DNA of 64,000 nt, taken from assembly GCF_018704065.1 (NCBI RefSeq), contig NZ_JAGUQP010000001.1:198490-262489 (forward strand). Reading direction: 5' to 3'. Position numbers and translations under genes: made by a program. This document shows, piece by piece, positions 63,301 to 64,000 of this stretch. This stretch comes from Desulfovulcanus ferrireducens. Its GTDB lineage: Bacteria > Desulfobacterota > Desulfovibrionia > Desulfovibrionales > Desulfonatronovibrionaceae. The notes beneath the pieces are model-generated. The model had not been told where the DNA came from, did not search any database, and worked only from the letters and a program-made list of their open reading frames with translations. The first letter of the stretch is position 1; each line of letters opens with the position of its first letter.

Positions 63301-63963
63301 ATGATTATTAAAGAACGCGACTCAAGAGAAAACGAAATCCAGGAATTAAAAAAGTTATTGGAACTTCCTATCACCTCTAAACAGCGCTTTTTGATCGAAA
63401 GAGAATTGAGAGCTTTAAAAAAAGGCACTTCTGGAGAGGATGATTCAGCATATTACATCAATTTCTATTATGGAGATTCAAAAAATTGGGCGGTCATCCA
63501 TGATCTTCGGATTGAATATGAAGGAAAAGTGGCCCAAATTGATCATGTCATGATTGGTAGAATGCTGGATATTTTTGTTATAGAGTCCAAAAATTATAGT
63601 TACGGAGTCAGAATAAATGATAAAGGTGAATTTGAATTATTGTATAATAATAAATATCATGGCATTGCTTCACCTATAGAGCAAAATAAGAGACATATCT
63701 ACATATTAAAAAAATTTTTAAGTGCAAATAATATTTTACCTAAACGGGTTGGATTAACTCTTAAGCCTAAATTTAGAAGTTTGGTTTTAATATCACCAAA
63801 AGCAATTATTGAGCGCCCGCCAGAGAATGAATTTGATACTTCAATGGTAATAAAAGCAGATGCTCTTGATACAACAGTGCAGGGGTATTTTGAGAATGTT
63901 CCCATATCAGAGTTACTTACTATTGTGCTGGTTCAGCGTGAATTGGAATTTTCAGCCGTCTGA
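63301..63963 (+). CDS. NERD-domain protein (putative nuclease)
   Basis: A 220-residue protein with a nuclease-related domain: VIHDLRIEYEGKVAQIDHVM then IFVIESKNYSYGV. D81, E95 and K97 form a PD-(D/E)XK-like site, so a DNA-cleaving role is possible. Residues 1-45 are a charged helix. The start has no strong ribosome site. NERD proteins are frequent in mobile DNA and fused to helicases or kinases; here it stands alone, with the remnant of a second copy upstream. A further gene seems to begin at ATG 63993 (after GGAGGG) but is cut by the window end. Confidence 0.8.
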   Translation: MIIKERDSRENEIQELKKLLELPITSKQRFLIERELRALKKGTSGEDDSAYYINFYYGDSKNWAVIHDLRIEYEGKVAQIDHVMIGRMLDIFVIESKNYSYGVRINDKGEFELLYNNKYHGIASPIEQNKRHIYILKKFLSANNILPKRVGLTLKPKFRSLVLISPKAIIERPPENEFDTSMVIKADALDTTVQGYFENVPISELLTIVLVQRELEFSAV

Positions 63964-64000
63964 GTTAGTGAACTCAGAACGGAGGGAAGTTTATGGTAAA

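Noticed and set aside
1..64000. CRISPR arrays, tRNA or rRNA genes
   Set aside because: No regularly spaced identical repeats with unique spacers and no cloverleaf or rRNA-like stretches were seen; the only tandem arrays have an 8-bp period without spacers.

Overview
The window looks like a chromosomal segment of an AT-rich, Gram-negative anaerobe, most likely a sulfate-reducer-like deltaproteobacterium (Desulfobacterota, Desulfovibrionales-type). This is inferred from gene content: Kdo/LPS genes (waaA, kdsB), hydrogenase maturation (hypCDE), a periplasmic molybdopterin oxidoreductase, a short thiC, and a biotin ligase / pyruvate carboxylase / PEP-synthase-like block whose order I recall from Desulfovibrio. 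No rRNA, tRNA or CRISPR array was seen.

Region by region. 0-1.3 kb: a small SAP-like protein and pdxA. 1.4-9.9 kb: a chemosensory cluster (cheA with C-terminal receiver, cheW, cheB, cheR, a convergent single-domain receiver) interleaved with a partner-switching set (STAS antagonist, receiver-PP2C phosphatase, anti-sigma-type ATPase). 10-19 kb: birA, a pyruvate carboxylase with a C-terminal zinc ribbon, and an enlarged PEP synthase; birA supplies the biotin for the carboxylase and the two large enzymes connect pyruvate to oxaloacetate and PEP. 19-24.5 kb: dxs-thiC, a DUF190 PII-like protein, a CYTH protein and an M29 aminopeptidase. 25.5-32.9 kb: a complete phosphate regulon pstS-pstC-pstA-phoB-phoR-pstB-phoU behind a clear Pho box, with a 315-bp foldback element between pstC and pstA. 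33-36 kb: an EAL-CBS-GGDEF protein between an IS481-type remnant and an IS3 OrfA orphan. 36.3-45.1 kb (minus strand): ftsY, Smr, LOG-family, TPR, carA, kdsB, waaA, ddl, HD-domain genes. 45.2-52.3 kb: hypCDE, proS, xseA, csaA, flavodoxin. 52.4-58.2 kb: an accessory island with a MITE-like copy, three truncated genes (DUF3800-like, an unknown family, an AAA ATPase start), a 1350-residue SNF2 protein and a truncated IS481-type transposase. 58.4-64 kb: a secreted transglutaminase-like protein, a Tat-type molybdopterin oxidoreductase, a small secreted protein, and a NERD protein preceded by the remnant of a second copy.

The most unusual content is non-coding. Three different foldback/MITE-like families occur here, two with more than one copy; an 8-bp tandem repeat family occurs at five loci, one inside the waaA reading frame; and there are several long perfect hairpins, including a 37-bp palindrome before the PEP-synthase-like gene. 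No wholly new multi-gene system is proven. The best candidates for follow-up are the SNF2 protein with about 880 uncharacterised N-terminal residues in its decayed island, the partner-switch/chemosensory cluster, and the repeat families. All functional statements rest on reading motifs by eye; no database search was run.
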